This document shows positions 17,383 through 26,027 of a stretch of DNA of 64,000 nt, one piece after another. Every line of letters starts with the position of its first letter. Position 1 is the stretch's first letter. Origin of the DNA: Bradyrhizobium prioriisuperbiae (lineage in GTDB: Bacteria > Pseudomonadota > Alphaproteobacteria > Rhizobiales > Xanthobacteraceae); contig NZ_CP135921.1 of the NCBI RefSeq assembly GCF_032397745.1, positions 3,894,501 through 3,958,500 on the forward strand, given 5' to 3'. The notes beneath the pieces are model-generated. The model was not told the origin of the DNA. It searched no databases and saw only the letters and a program-made list of their open reading frames with translations. The translations under genes and the position numbers were made by a program.

Positions 17383-18855
17383 ATGCTGAATGATGCACCT
17401 TCGAATGCAGCCGCATCCGGCGCCGCGGACAAGATCCGCTGCGATGCGTGCCCGGTGATGTGCTACATCAAGCCCGGCGCAACCGGCGCGTGCGATCGTT
17501 ATGCAAACCACGCAGGCGAACTGGTGCGGGTGGATCCGCATGTGGTGCTGGAACGCACGGTGTCGCACGGCGGCCAGATCGTTCCTTTCCAGAAGGTCGG
17601 CGACTGGGACGGCAACATCGTCGGCCGCGACAAGGTGTTCGTCACCGCCATCGGCGCCGGCACGACCTATCCCGATTACAAGCCCGCGCCCTTCATCGTC
17701 TCCTCCGAAGTCGATGGCGTCGACATGGTCACGGTCGTCACCGAGGGCATCTTCAGTTACTGCGGCGTCAAGGTGAAGATCGATACCGACCGTTATCTCG
17801 GGCCGGAGACCGCCACGGTCCGCGCCCAGGGCGAAGCGATCGGCCATGTGATGACCAGCGAATACGGCTCGCAGATGCTGTCGCTCGGCGGCGTGCATCA
17901 TCTCACCGGCGGCTCCAAGAAAGAGGGACGTGTCACCTGCGACGCGCTGATGGATCTCTCCAACGGCAAGGCGGTGGAGCTCGCCATCGACGGCGGTGCC
18001 ACCGTGGTGGTGCAGGCCGGCAAGCCGCCGATCGTCAATGGCGTGGCCGAGGAGCGCATGCGGGTCGGCTGCGGCTCCGCCACCATCGGCATGTTCGCCA
18101 AGCAGTGGTTTGGCAAGGTGGACGAAGTGGTCGTGGTCGACGACCACATCACCGGCGTGCTGTCGGAACACCAGGCCGGCAAGCTGCTGGATATCCCCGA
18201 CACCGGCATCAAGATGAAGGGCCGCCGTTCGACGCCCGGCCGTTATTTCCAGGTCGCCGAGCCCGGCACCGGCTGGGGCGGCACCAACATTTCCGATCCG
18301 CTGTCCATTCTCGGCCCGTTCGATCCGAAGGAGGCCAAGGCCGGAATGCGCATGCTGATGGTGAGCACCACCGGTGAGCACGCGGCCTATTTCGAACTCG
18401 ACGAGGCGCTGAAGCCGGTGGAGAAGGCTCTCCCCACCGATCTGCAGCTCTCGGTCGAACGCATCCAGGAAAACTGCGAACCGGCATTGTGCACTGTGCT
18501 GTTCATGGGCGGCGCCGGCGGCTCGCTGCGCGCCGGCGTCACCGACAATCCGGTGCGCCTGACGCGCTCGGTCAAGGATACGCTGACCAAGGTGACGAGC
18601 GGCGGCGCGCCGACCTATGTCTGGCCCGGTGGTGGCATCACCTTCATGGTGGATGTCACGCAGGTGCCGCAGGGCGCATTCGGCTATGTACCGACGCCGG
18701 CACTGGTCGCCCCTATCGAATTCACCATGCCGCTTGCGGATTACGCCGCGCTCGGCGGTCACATGGATCACGTGCGGCCGCTGTCGTCGCTGAAGGACAA
18801 CACCGAAGTGCTGCGCCACGGCCCGGCGCAGGATGAGAGCGGACAACCCGCATGA
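17383..18855 (+). CDS. hnr: 6-hydroxynicotinate reductase-like iron-sulfur enzyme
   Basis: A 490-residue protein that opens with a cysteine cluster C20-x2-C23-x3-C27-x9-C37 (IRCDACPVMCYIKPG), fit for a [4Fe-4S] centre. It continues with DPHVVLERTVSHGG, VVTEGIFSYCGVKVKIDTDR, GGVHHLTGGSKKEGR and a glycine-rich segment VWPGGGITFMVD. I recognise this pattern as 6-hydroxynicotinate reductase, known from Eubacterium barkeri, which reduces 6-hydroxynicotinate to 6-oxo-1,4,5,6-tetrahydronicotinate with reduced ferredoxin. I start at ATG 17383; a TTG at 17371 is possible. Its stop overlaps the next gene (ATGA). It heads an operon with UPF0280, two AA_synth proteins, an ABC importer and a MarR regulator. 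The assignment rests on recall and on enamidase and NicAB genes in the window. Confidence 0.8.
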   Translation: MLNDAPSNAAASGAADKIRCDACPVMCYIKPGATGACDRYANHAGELVRVDPHVVLERTVSHGGQIVPFQKVGDWDGNIVGRDKVFVTAIGAGTTYPDYKPAPFIVSSEVDGVDMVTVVTEGIFSYCGVKVKIDTDRYLGPETATVRAQGEAIGHVMTSEYGSQMLSLGGVHHLTGGSKKEGRVTCDALMDLSNGKAVELAIDGGATVVVQAGKPPIVNGVAEERMRVGCGSATIGMFAKQWFGKVDEVVVVDDHITGVLSEHQAGKLLDIPDTGIKMKGRRSTPGRYFQVAEPGTGWGGTNISDPLSILGPFDPKEAKAGMRMLMVSTTGEHAAYFELDEALKPVEKALPTDLQLSVERIQENCEPALCTVLFMGGAGGSLRAGVTDNPVRLTRSVKDTLTKVTSGGAPTYVWPGGGITFMVDVTQVPQGAFGYVPTPALVAPIEFTMPLADYAALGGHMDHVRPLSSLKDNTEVLRHGPAQDESGQPA

Positions 18856-19775
18856 CCCGCGCCCCGCAAGTCAGGTTGTTGGCAGACGGCAGGCGTCTCC
18901 ACCTGCAGGACGGGCCGATCGATCTCGTGGTGCAGGCGTTCGGCGCGGATGTTCAAGTCGAGCGCGCCTACCGGGCGGCGGTGGACACATTCACCGGCCT
19001 GCTCGATACGCTCTGTGCCGAACTCCCCGAGTTGCGCCGTCCGGCCGAGGTTTCGGGAACGCGCCTGCGGGGCCGCGTCGCACAGCGCATGTTGACTGCT
19101 GTGGCGCCGTTCGCGGCCGATCACTTCATCACGCCGATGGCGGCGGTGGCCGGCGCCGTTGCGGAAGAGATTCTCGGCGCGATGATCGCGGTGGCGGATC
19201 TCGACCGCGCCTACGTCAACAATGGCGGCGACATCGCGCTGCATCTCCGGCCCGGCACGCGCTTCAGTATCGGGCTGGTCGATCGCCCGGACACCCCGAG
19301 CCTGATCGGCACCGCAGTGATCGCGGCCTCGCAGCGTTCACGCGGCATCGCCACCAGCGGCCGCCATGGCCGCAGCTTTTCCCTCGGCATCGCCGATGCG
19401 GTCACGGTGCTGGCCGCGACCGCCGCGCAAGCCGATGCGGCGGCAACCATCATCGCCAACGCCGTTGATTTGCCCGGACATCCGGCCGTCACGCGCGTGC
19501 CGGCCTGCGAATTGCAGCCCGACAACGATCTCGGCCATCGCCTGGTCACCCGTGACGTCGCACGTTTGTCACGTGCCGACGTCGATATGGCGCTGGACGC
19601 TGGCGTCGTCATGACCGAGCGATTGGTGATGCGTGGCCTGATCGATGGCGCGGCGCTGCGGTTGCAGGGCGAGAGCCGGTCGGTCGGGATCGACGCCGCG
19701 CCCTCGATTGCCGCACCGTTGTCCGTATCACAACAAGAAGCCTACAAACCCAACGAAAGCCTGATGCATGCCTGA
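18852..19775 (+). CDS. UPF0280 family protein
   Basis: A 307-residue soluble protein, with start and stop overlapping both neighbours. The pattern VRLLADGRRLHLQDGPIDL, AAVAGAVAEEILGAMIA, AYVNNGGDIALHL and IATSGRHGRSFSLGIADAVTVLA is that of UPF0280, a family related in fold to ApbE flavin transferases. The GRSFSLGIADAVTVLA segment resembles the ApbE nucleotide/metal site. No reaction is established. Its fixed place behind hnr suggests help in maturing or supporting that reductase; flavin transfer to Hnr is a testable guess. It is translationally coupled to hnr. Confidence 0.85.
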   Translation: MTRAPQVRLLADGRRLHLQDGPIDLVVQAFGADVQVERAYRAAVDTFTGLLDTLCAELPELRRPAEVSGTRLRGRVAQRMLTAVAPFAADHFITPMAAVAGAVAEEILGAMIAVADLDRAYVNNGGDIALHLRPGTRFSIGLVDRPDTPSLIGTAVIAASQRSRGIATSGRHGRSFSLGIADAVTVLAATAAQADAAATIIANAVDLPGHPAVTRVPACELQPDNDLGHRLVTRDVARLSRADVDMALDAGVVMTERLVMRGLIDGAALRLQGESRSVGIDAAPSIAAPLSVSQQEAYKPNESLMHA

Positions 19776-20352
19776 TGTCGTCATTCGCAAGCGCCTGATC
19801 CAGGTGGAGGAGATTTTTCACGAGGGCGGCAAGCCGCAGGCGGTGCCGTTGCGCCGTGGCGCCGCGCTGGTGGTGATCAAGAATCCATTTGCCGGCCGTT
19901 ATGTCGAGGAGATTTCCGGCTTCATGGACGATCTCAATCCGCTCGGCATCGAAATGGCGGCGGCGCTGGTCAAGGCGCTGGGCAACGATCCCGCGGCGAT
20001 TCAGGGTTACGGCAAGGGTGCCATTGTCGGCGCCGCCGGCGAACTCGAGCATGGCGCGCTCTGGCATGTGCCGGGCGGCTACGCCATGCGCCATGCGCTG
20101 GGCGAAGCCAAGGCGATCGTGCCCTCGGCCAAGAAGGTCGGTGGCCCCGGCACCCGGCTCGATGTGCCGGTGACCCACATCAATGCCTCCTATGTGCGCT
20201 CGCACTTCGACGCCATGGAGGTCGGCATCACCGACGCGCCGCGCGCCGACGAAATGCTGCTGGCGCTGGTGATGACCACCGGCTCGCGCATCCATGCCCG
20301 CGTCGGCGGTCTCAAAGCCCATGAGATCAAGGGAGAGGATGGATTGCGATGA
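19768..20352 (+). CDS. AA_synth (PF06684-like) protein, first paralogue
   Basis: A 194-residue protein: VIRKRLIQVEEIFHEGGKP, VVIKNPFAGRYVEEISGFM, AIQGYGKGAIVGAAGELEHG and the C-terminal ARVGGLKAHEIKGEDGLR. It belongs to the family labelled amino acid synthesis protein, whose real function is unknown. The next gene is a paralogue of identical length, so they may form a heteromer. It overlaps UPF0280 by eight bases and the next gene by four. Because it sits in an operon for a reduced pyridine ring, a role in ring opening or in handling the unstable product is conceivable, but the window also has an enamidase. Confidence 0.85.
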   Translation: MPDVVIRKRLIQVEEIFHEGGKPQAVPLRRGAALVVIKNPFAGRYVEEISGFMDDLNPLGIEMAAALVKALGNDPAAIQGYGKGAIVGAAGELEHGALWHVPGGYAMRHALGEAKAIVPSAKKVGGPGTRLDVPVTHINASYVRSHFDAMEVGITDAPRADEMLLALVMTTGSRIHARVGGLKAHEIKGEDGLR

Positions 20353-20933
20353 GTGCCGTCATCCGCAAGATCGTGACCGTGGTCGAAGAGACCCATCAGG
20401 AAGCCGGGCGCGACATCAGTCCGCCGACCCGTCGCGCCGCGGCGATCGCCGTGATCGAAAATCCGTTTGCCGGAAAATATGTCGAAGACCTGTCGCCACT
20501 GATCGCGATCGGCGAGGAACTGGGCGGCCTGCTCACGGAGAAGGCTGTTGCCGCGCTCGGCATCGAGGGGCCGCGCGCGCAGAGTTATGGCAAGGCTGCG
20601 GCCGTCGGTGAGAACGGCGAACTGGAACATGCCGCGGCCCTGCTGCATCCCAAGATGGGGACACCGGTGCGCAAGGTGCTGGGCAAGGGCGCGGCGCTGA
20701 TCCCGTCGTCAAAAAAGCGCGGCGGCCTCGGCACCGTGCTGGATATCCCGCTGGGCCACAAGGATGCGGCCTTCGTGCGCAGCCATTTCGATGGCATGGA
20801 AGTCCAGATCAACGATGCGCCCCGCGCCAACGAGATCATGGTGGCGGTGGCTGTCACCGACAGCGGCCGGCCGCTCGCTCGCGTCGGTGGCCTGACAGTT
20901 GCAGAGGTCAAGGGAGAAGATGGGCTGCGCTGA
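20349..20933 (+). CDS. AA_synth (PF06684-like) protein, second paralogue
   Basis: This 194-residue paralogue of the preceding gene shares VIENPFAGKYVEDLS, QSYGKAAAVGENGELEHAAA, RSHFDGMEVQINDAPRANE and the same ending EVKGEDGLR. The conserved SYGKAA/GYGKGA and GELEHG/A blocks with their His and Glu may form an active site. The two proteins differ in the middle (GGYAMRHALGEAKAIVPSAKK against KMGTPVRKVLGKGAALIPSSKK), which suggests distinct but joint roles. It is the last gene before the ABC importer. Confidence 0.85.
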   Translation: MSAVIRKIVTVVEETHQEAGRDISPPTRRAAAIAVIENPFAGKYVEDLSPLIAIGEELGGLLTEKAVAALGIEGPRAQSYGKAAAVGENGELEHAAALLHPKMGTPVRKVLGKGAALIPSSKKRGGLGTVLDIPLGHKDAAFVRSHFDGMEVQINDAPRANEIMVAVAVTDSGRPLARVGGLTVAEVKGEDGLR

Positions 20934-20936
20934 TTA

Positions 20937-20986
20937 GAGCATGATCCGGAAAAGTGGATACCGGTTTTCCGAAAAAGATCATGCTC
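20937..20986. repeat. gagcatgatc-type palindromic repeat
   Basis: GAGCATGATC is answered by GATCATGCTC, with inner arms cggaaaa/ttttccg around gtggatacc. Relatives are at 25930, 32899, 56663 and 59046. It lies inside the operon between the AA_synth genes and the binding protein. Confidence 0.8.
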
Positions 20987-21097
20987 CAATAGGACGTAGC
21001 CGATTGGTCGAAAGAACCGGATGACAACGCCGGGGTGAACAGGGACGATCACAATCAACCGAGAGCGCGCAGTCTCTCGCAACACTGGAGGACTTCA

Positions 21098-22342
21098 ATG
21101 CCGAGATCTGGAATATCGGACAGCAAACGTCTCTTGGTCGCGGGGCTTGCGGCGGCAGCGCTCGGCACCGCGCTGGCTGGCCTGGCCACGCCCACGTTCG
21201 CGCAAAGCGAAATCAAGGAAATCAAGATCGGCGAGATCAACAGTTACTCGGCGCTGCCGTCCTTCACCGAGCCCTATCGCAAGGGCTGGCAGCTCGCGGT
21301 CGAGGAAGTCAACGCCGCCGGCGGCATCAAGGGCAAGAAGCTGGTGGTCGTCTCCAAGGACGACAACGGCAAGCCGGCCGATGCAGTGACGGCCGCGAAC
21401 GAACTGGTCGCCAGCGAAGGCGTGGCGATGATCTCCGGCACCTTCTTCTCCAACATTGGGCTGGCGGTCAGCGACTTCGCCAAGCAGAAGAAGGTGTTCT
21501 TCCTGGCCGGCGAACCCCTGACCGACGCCATCACCATGGCGAGCGGCAACCGCTATACCTTCCGCCTGCGCCCGTCGAACTACATGCAGGCCGCGATGCT
21601 GGCCGATGAAGCCGCCAAGCTTCCGGCCAAGCGCTGGGCCACCGTGGCGCCGAACTACGAATACGGCCAGTCGGCCGTCGCCGTGTTCAAGGCGCTGCTG
21701 TCGGCCAAGCGTCCGGACATCCAGTGGGTCAGCGAGCAGTGGCCGCCGCAGGGCAAGATCGATGCCGGTCCCGTGGTGCAGGCCGTGGCCGCCGACAAGC
21801 CGGAGGCCATCCTCAACGTCACCTTCGGCCCGGATCTCGTGAAGTTCGTGCGCGAAGGCAACACCCGCGGCCTGTTCAAGGATCGCGCGGTCGTGTCCTT
21901 CCTGACCGGCGAGCCGGAGTATCTCGATCCGCTGAAGGACGAGACTCCCGAAGGCTGGATCGTCACCGGCTACCCCTGGTACAGCATCAAGACGCCGGAG
22001 CATGATGCGTTCCTCAAAGCCTATCAGGCGAAGTTCAACGACTATCCGCGGCTCGGCTCGGTGGTCGGCTATCAGCTGATCAAGTCGGCGGCGGCAATCC
22101 TGGCGAAAGCCGACTCCACCGATCCGGAGAAACTGATCGCGGCCGCCGAAGGCATCAAGCTGCCGTCGCCATTCGGCGAGATCGCTTTCCGCAAGGCGGA
22201 CCACCAGGCCACGCTCGGCGCCTATGTCGGCAAGACCTCGGTCAAGGACGGCAAGGGCGTGATGGTCGAGTCGGTCTATCGCGACGGCGCGGCGTTCATG
22301 CCCAGCGAAGCCGACGTCGCCAAGGTGCGGCCAAAGGATTGA
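21098..22342 (+). CDS. ABC transporter substrate-binding protein, branched-chain amino acid type
   Basis: A 414-residue periplasmic binding protein with a signal peptide (LLVAGLAAAALGTALAGLA, cleaved near TFAQS). The Peripla_BP_6 fold is marked by IKIGEINSYSALPSFTEPYRKG, VNAAGGIKGKKLVVVSKDDNG, ANELVASEGVAMISG and the late DYPRLGSVVGYQLI. The start at 21098 has TGGAGGACTTC before it. The operon context (hnr upstream; permeases and two ATPases downstream) suggests it captures nicotinate or a related aromatic acid rather than leucine. Ligand identity is inferred. Confidence 0.9.
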   Translation: MPRSGISDSKRLLVAGLAAAALGTALAGLATPTFAQSEIKEIKIGEINSYSALPSFTEPYRKGWQLAVEEVNAAGGIKGKKLVVVSKDDNGKPADAVTAANELVASEGVAMISGTFFSNIGLAVSDFAKQKKVFFLAGEPLTDAITMASGNRYTFRLRPSNYMQAAMLADEAAKLPAKRWATVAPNYEYGQSAVAVFKALLSAKRPDIQWVSEQWPPQGKIDAGPVVQAVAADKPEAILNVTFGPDLVKFVREGNTRGLFKDRAVVSFLTGEPEYLDPLKDETPEGWIVTGYPWYSIKTPEHDAFLKAYQAKFNDYPRLGSVVGYQLIKSAAAILAKADSTDPEKLIAAAEGIKLPSPFGEIAFRKADHQATLGAYVGKTSVKDGKGVMVESVYRDGAAFMPSEADVAKVRPKD

Positions 22343-22400
22343 TGCAAGAGGGGACCGTGGCGGGTCGGCGTCGGAGTGACCCGTCACGATCTCGGATGTT

Positions 22401-22510
22401 TCCTCATCCTGAGGAGCCCGCGGAGCGGGCGTCTCGAAGGATGGGGAAACGCGAGGCCTCGGCCTCGTGGTTCGAGACGCGCGGCGTTGCCGCGCTCCTC
22501 ACCATGAGGA
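22401..22510. repeat. long palindromic repeat inside the ABC operon
   Basis: It runs from TCCTCATCCTGAGGAGC to gctcctcaccatgagga with nested arms (gtctcgaa/ttcgagac, gcgaggcc/ggcctcg). It belongs to the family seen at 15525 and 53336. It separates the binding-protein gene from the permease and could modulate downstream expression. Confidence 0.75.
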
Positions 22511-22538
22511 AAACCACCAACCTCCGCCCGGATTTCAG

Positions 22539-24434
22539 ATGAGCTTTTATGTCGTCCAGTTCCTGACAGGTCTTGCGAGTGCGGCGTCGCTGTTTCTTGT
22601 CGCTTCCGGCCTGTCGATCATTTTCGGCGTGACGCGCATCGTGAATTTTGCTCACGGCGCGTTCTACATGCTCGGCGCCTATGTCGCCTTCACGCTGACG
22701 GAACGATTTTCCGGCGCCGTTGGATTTTGGGGCGGCATCGTGCTGGCGGCACTGATCGTCGCGGTCGTCGGCGTTCTCGTTGAAATGTTGCTGCTGCGGC
22801 GGATCTACAAGTCGCCGGAATTGTTCCAGTTGCTCGCGACCTTCGGCCTGACCCTGATGGTCGAAGACCTCGTGGTGGTGATCTGGGGTCCGGACGATCT
22901 CCTGGGCCGTCGTGCCCCGGGCCTGAAGGGCGCGATCGACTTCTTCGGCCAGGCGCTGCCCTCGTTCGACATCTTCCTGATGGTGCTGGGGCCGCTGGTG
23001 CTCGGCGCGTTGTGGCTGTTGTTCCACCGCACCCGCTGGGGCGTGCTGGTGCGCGCCGCGACCCAGGACCGCGACATGGTGGCGGCGCTCGGCGTCAATC
23101 AGAAATGGCTGTTCACCAGCGTGTTCGCGGTCGGCGTCTTTCTCGCCGCCCTCGGCGGCGCGCTGCAGATCTCGCGTGACGCGGTCAACCACACCATGGA
23201 TCTGCGCATCATTGTCGATGTGTTCGTGGTGGTGGTGATCGGCGGCCTCGGCAGCATCACCGGCGCCTTTGTCGCCGCGGTGCTGGTGTCGGAACTGAAT
23301 GCATTCGGCATCCTCATTTTCCCGAAGATCTCCATCATCCTGGTGTTCCTGGTGATGGCGGTGGTCTTGATCGTGCGTCCATGGGGCCTGTTCGGCAAGG
23401 CGGAGGCGCCGGCACGGCGCACGCCCGGATTGACCGTGCGTCCCTGGCGGCCGATGACCAGTAATGAGCGAATGTTGGCGCTGCTGGCGCTGCTGGCCGC
23501 TGCGATGCTGCCGCTGATCGGCGGCACCTACGCACTCACCGTCGGCGCCGAGATCGTCATCTACATCATCTTCGCCGCCAGTCTTCATTTCCTGATGTCG
23601 GTCGGCGGTCTCGCCTCGTTCGGCCATGCCGCCTATTTCGGGCTGGGCTCCTACGGCGTCGCGTTCCTGGCCAAGTTCGCCGGACTGCCGATGATTGCGT
23701 GCCTGCTGATCGGGCCGCTGCTCGGGCTGCTTGGCGCCGTGATTTTCGGCTTCTTCGCGGTACAGCTCTCCGGCGTCTACTTCGCCATGCTGACACTGGC
23801 GTTTGCGCAGATCGTCTGGTCGATCGCATTCCAGTGGGTCGGCGTCACCGGCGGCGACAACGGGCTGCTCGGGATCTGGCCCGCGGCCTGGGTCGCCACG
23901 CCGGCGCGGTTCTACTGGCTGTCATTGGTCATCGCCACCTGTGCCGTGGTCGGCCTGCGGATGCTGGTGTTCTCGCCATTCGGTTATGCCTTGCGCGCCA
24001 CCCGTGACTCGGTGCTGCGCAGCGAAGCGATCGGCATCGATGGCAAACGCATCCAGTGGGTGGCGTTTGTCATCGCCGGCACGGTGGCCAGCGTGGCCGG
24101 CGCGCTGTTCGCGTACCTCAAGGGCAGCGTGTTTCCGGACAGCATGGGCATCTCGCTGTCGGTCGACGCATTGGTGATGGTGCTGCTCGGCGGTGTCGAG
24201 ACCATTTCCGGCGCCGTGGTTGGTGCGATCGTGTTCAAGGCGCTGAACATCTGGCTGGTCAGCCAGATCGACCAATCCAAGCTGGTGCTCGGCGGCATCA
24301 TTGTCTTGCTGGTGGTCGCATTCCCCACCGGCATTGTCGGTGTGTTCGAAACCGTGCGCGAACGTTTTCGCACCCGCTCGCTCGGCAAGCCCTCGGCGCT
24401 GAGCGCAGCGCCCAAGCTCGGGAGCGCCGAATGA
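22539..24434 (+). CDS. fused branched-chain-type ABC permease (LivH-LivM)
   Basis: A 631-residue inner-membrane protein joining both permease subunits. Residues 1 to about 290 are LivH-like (VASGLSIIFGVTRIVNFAHGAFYMLGAY; late GGLGSITGAFVAAVLV). Residues from about 315 are LivM-like (MSVGGLASFGHAAYFGLGSYG; LRATRDSVLRSEAIGID; the EAA-like GGVETISGAVVGAIVF). The start at 22539 (MSFYVVQFLTG) is chosen over an open frame to 22467 that crosses the repeat. About 16-18 hydrophobic segments are visible. Such fusions occur in this transporter class. It overlaps the ATPase gene by four bases. Confidence 0.92.
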   Translation: MSFYVVQFLTGLASAASLFLVASGLSIIFGVTRIVNFAHGAFYMLGAYVAFTLTERFSGAVGFWGGIVLAALIVAVVGVLVEMLLLRRIYKSPELFQLLATFGLTLMVEDLVVVIWGPDDLLGRRAPGLKGAIDFFGQALPSFDIFLMVLGPLVLGALWLLFHRTRWGVLVRAATQDRDMVAALGVNQKWLFTSVFAVGVFLAALGGALQISRDAVNHTMDLRIIVDVFVVVVIGGLGSITGAFVAAVLVSELNAFGILIFPKISIILVFLVMAVVLIVRPWGLFGKAEAPARRTPGLTVRPWRPMTSNERMLALLALLAAAMLPLIGGTYALTVGAEIVIYIIFAASLHFLMSVGGLASFGHAAYFGLGSYGVAFLAKFAGLPMIACLLIGPLLGLLGAVIFGFFAVQLSGVYFAMLTLAFAQIVWSIAFQWVGVTGGDNGLLGIWPAAWVATPARFYWLSLVIATCAVVGLRMLVFSPFGYALRATRDSVLRSEAIGIDGKRIQWVAFVIAGTVASVAGALFAYLKGSVFPDSMGISLSVDALVMVLLGGVETISGAVVGAIVFKALNIWLVSQIDQSKLVLGGIIVLLVVAFPTGIVGVFETVRERFRTRSLGKPSALSAAPKLGSAE

Positions 24435-25225
24435 GCGTGATTCTCAAGGTTGACGGCCTGACCAAATCTTATGGCGGCGTGCATGCGGTGCGCGGCGTGT
24501 CGTTCACGGTCGCGGCAGGCGAAATCCTGGCGCTGATCGGGCCCAACGGCGCCGGCAAGACCACCTGCTTCAACATGCTGAACGGGCAGATCACCCCCGA
24601 TGCCGGGCGCATCACGCTGCTGGGGCAGGACACCACGGGCCGGCAACCACGCGCGGTGTGGCGGCTCGGCGTCGGCCGTACCTTCCAGATCACCGCGACG
24701 TTTCCCACCATGACGGTACGCGAGAACGTCCAGGTGGCGCTGTCGTCCTATGCCTCGAAGCTCTACAACATGTGGCGGTCGACACCGAAGTTCGCCCGCG
24801 CCGACGCCGACGGCCTGCTCGATCTGGTCGGCATGGGCGCCTATGGCGACCGGCCCTGCGGCGAGCTCGCCTATGGCGACCTCAAGCGGCTGGAACTCGC
24901 CATCGCGCTCGCCAATGCGCCGAAAATCCTGCTGATGGATGAGCCGACCGCCGGCATGGCGCCGAAGGAGCGCATCGAACTGATGCGGCTGACCGCACGG
25001 ATCGCCCGCGAAAAGCAGATCGGCGTGCTGTTCACCGAGCATGACATGGACGTGGTGTTCGAGCATGCCGAGCGTGTGCTGGTGCTCAACCGCGGCACGT
25101 TGATCGCCGAGGGATCGCCGGAGATGGTGCGCAACGATCCGCAGGTGCGCGCCATCTATCTCGGCGAGGGCCTGCTGTATGAAGCGGGACACCAAGGCAC
25201 GCACGATCAGGGAGTGCCCGCATGA
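24431..25225 (+). CDS. ABC transporter ATP-binding protein, LivG type
   Basis: A 264-residue cytoplasmic ATPase. Walker A is GPNGAGKTT, Walker B is ILLMDEPTAGM, the H-loop is FTEHDMDVVF, and the signature loop is replaced by LAYGDLKRLELA, as is usual in LivG proteins. The C-terminal extension (YLGEGLLYEAGHQGTHDQGVPA) also fits. The start overlaps the permease stop and its own end overlaps the second ATPase. It powers the importer together with the LivF-type partner. Confidence 0.94.
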   Translation: MSVILKVDGLTKSYGGVHAVRGVSFTVAAGEILALIGPNGAGKTTCFNMLNGQITPDAGRITLLGQDTTGRQPRAVWRLGVGRTFQITATFPTMTVRENVQVALSSYASKLYNMWRSTPKFARADADGLLDLVGMGAYGDRPCGELAYGDLKRLELAIALANAPKILLMDEPTAGMAPKERIELMRLTARIAREKQIGVLFTEHDMDVVFEHAERVLVLNRGTLIAEGSPEMVRNDPQVRAIYLGEGLLYEAGHQGTHDQGVPA

Positions 25226-25926
25226 AACTTCAAGTCTCCAGCCTGAATAGTTTTTATGGACCCGCGCACATCCTGTTCGATGTCGGCCTTGAGGTGGGCG
25301 AGGGCGAGGTGGTCGCGCTTCTCGGCCGCAACGGCGCCGGCAAGTCGACGACGTTCCGCTCCATTGTCGGCCTGGTCAACCAGCGCCGCGGCCAGATCAT
25401 GTTCGAGGGCGTCGATGTCTCCGACAAGCCGACCCACGCCATCGTCCGCGGCGGCCTCGGTTATGTGCCGGAAGAGCGGCGCATTTTCACGGATCTGACG
25501 GTCGAGGAAAACCTCGAGGTCGGCCGCCAGCCCGAGCGCAAGAACGCGCCGCGCTGGACCCAGGAGAAATTGTTCTCGCTGTTCCCAAACCTCGGCGAAA
25601 TGCGGGGACGTGCCGGCGGCCGCATGAGCGGCGGCGAGCAGCAGATGCTGACCATTGCGCGCACGCTGATGGGCAATCCCTCGCTGATCCTGCTCGATGA
25701 GCCGTCCGAAGGCCTGTCGCCGAAGATCGTGGAGCAGATGGTCGCCGCCATCCTGACCATGAAGCAGGAAGGCGTCAGCATTCTCGTGTCCGAGCAGAAC
25801 CTGCATTTCGCGCGGCTGATTTCCGATCGCGCCTACATCATCGAGCGCGGCCGGATCTGCTTCAGCGGCACCATGGCCGAGCTCGATGCAAGGCCCGATA
25901 TCCGCGACGCCTATCTGGCGGTGTAA
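25222..25926 (+). CDS. ABC transporter ATP-binding protein, LivF type
   Basis: A 234-residue ATPase, LivF length. Walker A is GRNGAGKST, the signature is MSGGEQQMLTIARTL, Walker B is LILLDEPSEGLSP, and the H-loop region is VSEQNLHFARL where the His is replaced by Gln/Asn, common in LivF. Four-base overlap with the LivG gene shows translational coupling. It completes a five-part importer (binding protein, fused permease, two ATPases). Confidence 0.94.
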   Translation: MKLQVSSLNSFYGPAHILFDVGLEVGEGEVVALLGRNGAGKSTTFRSIVGLVNQRRGQIMFEGVDVSDKPTHAIVRGGLGYVPEERRIFTDLTVEENLEVGRQPERKNAPRWTQEKLFSLFPNLGEMRGRAGGRMSGGEQQMLTIARTLMGNPSLILLDEPSEGLSPKIVEQMVAAILTMKQEGVSILVSEQNLHFARLISDRAYIIERGRICFSGTMAELDARPDIRDAYLAV

Positions 25927-25929
25927 CAC

Positions 25930-25978
25930 GCGCGTATTCCGCAAAAGTGGGAACCGGTTTTGCGATCAGAATACGCGC
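25930..25978. repeat. gcgcgtatt-type palindromic repeat
   Basis: GCGCGTATT/AATACGCGC with the inner gcaaaa...ccggttttgc arms shared with the 20937 repeat. It lies between the ABC operon and the MarR gene. Confidence 0.75.
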
Positions 25979-26027
25979 AAGCTATAAAGTTCAGTTCAGC
26001 GAATCGGCAGCAATCCAGGGGACTATC

